Positions 5,320-8,501 of a DNA stretch of 8,501 nucleotides are shown in pieces. Each line of letters starts with the position of its first letter. Within the stretch, counting starts at the first letter, position 1. The stretch lies in the NCBI GenBank assembly GCA_947457605.1, contig CANGWP010000096.1, positions 1-8,501 on the forward strand, read 5' to 3'. Position numbers and translations under genes: made by a program. The DNA comes from Bdellovibrionales bacterium (GTDB taxonomy: Bacteria; Bdellovibrionota; UBA1018; CAIMNF01). Under the pieces are notes generated by a model. It was not told where the DNA came from and did no database searches. It was given only the letters and a program-made list of their open reading frames with translations.

Positions 5320-7939
5320 TACCTGGTCTACCCGAATGAGTTTTGTGTTTGGCTTGTGCGCCTTGCTGGGCATCCTTCTACTGATTTTCTCCGAAGTGGG
5401 TCTGGCGCAAACCAATGGATTTCGTCCAGGTGGCGCTCCGATCGGCAATCCCCTCAACGATCCAAGCGGAGATGAGGAATTCGATGAGTTTGACGACTTC
5501 GACGCACCGCCCCCCCCTCGCACCCGAGGAAAGGCCGGAGGCCGTGGCAGCGTTGCCGATGACAGCTTTTCGGGCGGAATCAGTGTGGGCGGAACTCCGG
5601 ACGACAAATCAGGACCAGCACTCAATCGCGGCAAAAAAGGATTTGAACTCTCCGGTCCCGGCACAGAAAAAGGTATCAAATCCAAAAATGAAGTCCCCAC
5701 CCTGTTTGTTGACAATGAAAGCGGATCCGGAGACGCGGCCGACCGGGAAATGATCACCGATTTCAATTTTCCGGATGCGGACATCATGGACATTGCAAAA
5801 ACACTGGGAAGACTCACCGGGAAAAACTTCATCCTCGACAAGGATGTAAAAGGCCGGGTTTCAGTGATCTCCAATTCACCGATCACGGTTGCGGATGCGT
5901 GGAGAGCGTTTCTTACCTCACTTGACATGAATGGACTTGCAATCGTTCCCACAGGGAGATACCTGCGAATCATGCGCCAAAACGACGCAAAAGGGAAAAA
6001 CGTGCGACTCTATTCCAACACCAAAGCCCCCAATACTGACGCACTCGTCACCAAGATTTTCAAAATCAAATTCATCAGCGCAAAAGAACTTGAAAACGTG
6101 ATCCGCACCTATGCAAACATGGGCGCGAGAATCTACGGGTTTGAACAAACCAACACCCTCATCATTACCGATACCGGATCCAACATCGACAAGATCGCCA
6201 AGATGATCCAGTTTCTCGATGTCGAAGGCTTCGACGCGGGAATCGAGGTGATCTCGGTGAAGTTCGCATCCGCCGTCGAAATTCAAAAGCTGATCGACTC
6301 TCTTTTGCCTGGAACCCAGGCTGCCTTTCCGGGCCGCCCCGGTTTCGGAGGCGGAGGAGGTGGTGCCCGTTCAAACTTTGCGGCTCGTAGAACCAAAGAA
6401 GGCGGCCTCATCAACAACATCATTGCGGATGAACGCACCAACACCTTGATTGTCCACGCCAACCCAAAAGGCGTTGAACAGGTTCGCGCTCTGATCTCAC
6501 GGCTTGATCGCAAAATGCCGCAGGCCATTGGCGGAGGCAAAGTCCACGTCGTCTACCTGCAATTTGCAGAAGCCGAAGAAATGGCCAAAACACTGAAGGA
6601 CCTTAGTCAGAGCAGCAGAACCGGTGGAGGCGGCCCCGGCTTCAGTCCCGGGGGCGGTGGTGGCGGAATCGGGATCAATCCGAACGAAGGAGCATTGTTC
6701 GAGGGTCAGATCCGGATTTCTCCGGACAAGACCACAAACTCGCTTGTCATTACCTCCTCTCCAAATGACTTTGGAACCATCCAGCGGGTGATCAACAAGC
6801 TCGACATTCCCCGCGATCAGATCTACATCGAGGTCGTGATCATGGAAATGAAGATGAACCGCAACAACGACTTTGCGGCAAACGTACTTCTTCCGGGTGG
6901 AACCTCGGTCGCCCCCACCCAGGATCTCGTCAATTGGCTCAAGGATCCGACTCAAACCTCAGCCGGAATGGTTCTTCGCTGGAAGAGCGAGGCGGGAGAA
7001 AACGTCTCTATCCCGTTGAACGGGACGAATCAGAGCGTGAGAATACCGAATCTTGCTGCTTTGTTAAAGGCAGTTCAAACTTCATCAAACGGAACAATAC
7101 TGGCTACTCCGCAAATCATGACGCTCGAAAATACCGAGGCCGTTTTTGATACTACGGACAAAATCCCAATTCCAAGAATCACCAATCAGGGTCTTGGAGT
7201 TACCAATGTGGGCGTGGAGTTCCAAGATGTTCCACTCACCATCAAGATCAAGCCGCAGTTGAACAAAATCTCGAACTTTATCAAGATGGACATCAAGGCA
7301 ACCGTGAGTGACACATCGGCTACCTCTGTTCCCAAGGCACTCCAGGAACAGGCCTTCTCCACCACCAAGAGGTCCGCCGAGACCAGTCTTATGGTGGCCG
7401 ATAGCGATACCATTGTCCTTGGGGGCTTGATCCGTGACAAAGCAACCGAAGTGATCAATAAAGTGCCATTGCTTGGCGACATTCCAATCTTGGGCTGGCT
7501 CTTCAAATCTCGTTCCGCTTCAATAGAAAAGAACAATCTGATGCTCTTCATCACCCCAAGGATCATGCGTCAACCCGAGAACGTTCGCATGGTGCTTGAT
7601 CGCAAACTCAAGGAACGCGATGAGTTTGTTGAAAGAGCATTTGGTGGCGAGGATGCGCATCGTGAAGTGCGCAACAACATCATCCGGAACCTGCCTGACG
7701 TGAAGTCCATCAAAAACTACAATCCAAAAAAGACCGTGACTCTTGACGAAGATGAAACAAAAAATGACTCCAAAAAGGATTCAAAAGAAGGTACACTTCC
7801 TGAGCCCATGAAAGAAGAGTCCCACGAAACCCTCACCCTTCCGCCTGCGGATGGCGGAGCAGCAACAGGTCCGATCACGGCACCTCCCGTGGATGCACTC
7901 CCGCCACTTCCTGACCCCAATTCAGGAGGAAGTCCATGA
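5306..7939 (+). CDS. gspD: Type II secretion system secretin GspD (outer-membrane channel)
   Basis: The protein forms the multimeric outer-membrane pore through which folded substrates exit. From the chosen start it is 877 residues, against about 650-750 typically. It has a Sec signal peptide (about 1-34, ending in GLA before Gln35). An acidic, Pro/Gly-rich linker (about 35-148) follows. Next come the N0 domain (about 149-225), N1 (about 247-305), N2 (about 313-402) and N3 (about 412-502). N2 and N3 each carry a glycine-rich insert, near 347-353 and 439-455. The secretin barrel domain (about 505-755) contains the family signature VPLLGDIPILGWLFKS at 720-735. A tail of about 120 residues, charged then proline-rich, ends the protein; a pilotin-binding role for it is possible but not shown. 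The ATG at 5306 has AAGGAAG 12 bases upstream; an in-frame GTG at 5282 and ATG at 5336 are alternatives. The stop overlaps the gspE start (ATGA). Confidence 0.95.
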   Translation: MTSDNTWSTRMSFVFGLCALLGILLLIFSEVGLAQTNGFRPGGAPIGNPLNDPSGDEEFDEFDDFDAPPPPRTRGKAGGRGSVADDSFSGGISVGGTPDDKSGPALNRGKKGFELSGPGTEKGIKSKNEVPTLFVDNESGSGDAADREMITDFNFPDADIMDIAKTLGRLTGKNFILDKDVKGRVSVISNSPITVADAWRAFLTSLDMNGLAIVPTGRYLRIMRQNDAKGKNVRLYSNTKAPNTDALVTKIFKIKFISAKELENVIRTYANMGARIYGFEQTNTLIITDTGSNIDKIAKMIQFLDVEGFDAGIEVISVKFASAVEIQKLIDSLLPGTQAAFPGRPGFGGGGGGARSNFAARRTKEGGLINNIIADERTNTLIVHANPKGVEQVRALISRLDRKMPQAIGGGKVHVVYLQFAEAEEMAKTLKDLSQSSRTGGGGPGFSPGGGGGGIGINPNEGALFEGQIRISPDKTTNSLVITSSPNDFGTIQRVINKLDIPRDQIYIEVVIMEMKMNRNNDFAANVLLPGGTSVAPTQDLVNWLKDPTQTSAGMVLRWKSEAGENVSIPLNGTNQSVRIPNLAALLKAVQTSSNGTILATPQIMTLENTEAVFDTTDKIPIPRITNQGLGVTNVGVEFQDVPLTIKIKPQLNKISNFIKMDIKATVSDTSATSVPKALQEQAFSTTKRSAETSLMVADSDTIVLGGLIRDKATEVINKVPLLGDIPILGWLFKSRSASIEKNNLMLFITPRIMRQPENVRMVLDRKLKERDEFVERAFGGEDAHREVRNNIIRNLPDVKSIKNYNPKKTVTLDEDETKNDSKKDSKEGTLPEPMKEESHETLTLPPADGGAATGPITAPPVDALPPLPDPNSGGSP
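7924..7930 (+). promoter_or_regulatory. Ribosome binding site for gspE inside the end of gspD
   Basis: AGGAGGA lies 5 bases before the ATG at 7936. This ATG shares bases with the gspD stop (ATGA), implying translational coupling of gspD and gspE. Confidence 0.85.
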
Positions 7940-8501
7940 GGGATCGTCGGCCTCCGGAACGCCTAGGAGAAATCCTCTTAAAATACACCTCCCTTAAGCC
8001 CGAGCAGCTTGAAAAAGCCCTTCAGGAACAACGGGATCGGGGTGGATTGCTTGGCGAAATCCTGCTGAAGAACAACTCCATTCTTCCTCATGAGATCATG
8101 AAAGCGCTTTGCGTTCAGCTTGGCCTCACCTTTCAGGAAGACCTGAAGGCAAACGACATTGATCCGGCGTTGGTTGCAAGCCTTCCCATCAATTACGCAA
8201 AGACCAAGGAAGTAATCCCCCTCTTTCTTTCAGAGGACGCCTTAGGACAAGTTCTCACCATTGCGGTCGCCGATCCCTTCAATCCTACCATTGCAGAAGA
8301 TCTTCAGGCCCTCACCGGGCATAGGATCAAGACGGTCGTGAGTACCCCGATTCGGATTCAAGATGCGATCAACCGGGTGTATGAAAGATCCACCTCCAAC
8401 ATGGTGGGCAACATTGAGGGGGAATTTGCCGAAGAGGATCTTGATCTCGAAGGTCCAATCGACATCCTCGAAGCCACCGAAGACGATGCTCCCGTAATCA
8501 A
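7936..8501 (+). CDS. gspE: Type II secretion ATPase GspE, N-terminal part (cut by right edge)
   Basis: Cytoplasmic AAA+-like secretion ATPase that docks on GspL and drives pseudopilus assembly. Only the first 188 residues are in the window; the Walker A, Walker B and zinc-binding regions lie beyond it, so catalytic integrity cannot be judged. Two tandem helical repeats at residues 9-32 (RLGEILL...LEKALQEQ) and 38-61 (LLGEILL...IMKALCVQ) resemble the MshEN/T2SSE N-terminal domain. The region at about 84-150 has the following N2-type fold (LPINYAKTKEVIPLF, LTIAVADPFNP, VVSTPIRIQDAINRVY). An acidic stretch (161-185) includes GPIDILEATEDDAPVI, the segment that precedes the ATPase core in family members. 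The start is fixed by a strong ribosome binding site and a 4-base overlap with gspD. GspE identity over PilB or MshE rests mainly on its position after gspC and gspD. Confidence 0.92.
   Translation, partial: MRDRRPPERLGEILLKYTSLKPEQLEKALQEQRDRGGLLGEILLKNNSILPHEIMKALCVQLGLTFQEDLKANDIDPALVASLPINYAKTKEVIPLFLSEDALGQVLTIAVADPFNPTIAEDLQALTGHRIKTVVSTPIRIQDAINRVYERSTSNMVGNIEGEFAEEDLDLEGPIDILEATEDDAPVI

Noticed and set aside
5230..5973. Minus-strand open frame of 247 codons opposite the gspC/gspD junction
   Set aside because: The Ser/Pro/Arg-rich product is the complement of the GspD linker and N0 coding sequence; there is no domain and no independent support.

Overview
The window looks like chromosomal DNA from a Gram-negative bacterium. 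It encodes a type II secretion system (inner-membrane GspC, outer-membrane secretin GspD, ATPase GspE), a CarD/CdnL-type RNA polymerase regulator and a long-form acyl-CoA dehydrogenase, and it has a good match to a sigma-54 promoter. Base composition is roughly half G+C, coding density is high, and I see no phage, insertion sequence, CRISPR or tRNA. The mixture of CdnL, sigma-54 control and a gspC-D-E order fits a former 'deltaproteobacterial' lineage (Myxococcota, Bdellovibrionota, Desulfobacterota or similar). That placement is an inference and I cannot narrow it further.

Layout from left to right. (1) At the left edge, the first 32 codons of a minus-strand exported protein run out of the window; its ribosome binding site lies in a small hairpin. 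(2) cysS (cysteinyl-tRNA synthetase, minus strand) lies upstream of it on the same strand. (3) Divergent from cysS is carD/cdnL (plus strand), preceded by an extended -10 promoter. (4) Convergent with carD, with only 24 bases between them, is a 578-residue acyl-CoA dehydrogenase of the VLCAD/ACAD9 architecture (minus strand). (5) The 221-base divergent region 4124-4344 separates the dehydrogenase from the secretion genes. It holds a cluster of GACA/TGTC inverted repeats and a sigma-54 (-24/-12) promoter pointing at gspC. (6) gspC, gspD and the start of gspE form a tightly packed plus-strand operon with overlapping start and stop codons; gspE is cut by the right edge.

How the genes work together: the gsp genes are the head of one type II secretion operon. 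GspC links the inner-membrane platform to the secretin, GspD forms the outer-membrane channel, and GspE powers the pseudopilus. The remaining genes are housekeeping (Cys-tRNA charging, transcription initiation at stable-RNA and growth genes) or fatty acid oxidation, with no evident functional link to secretion. The most interesting material is regulatory: a likely sigma-54 promoter with an enhancer-like repeat array for the secretion operon, and a GspE N-terminus resembling the tandem c-di-GMP-binding MshEN motifs but missing some key residues. I do not see a wholly new multi-gene system in this window.
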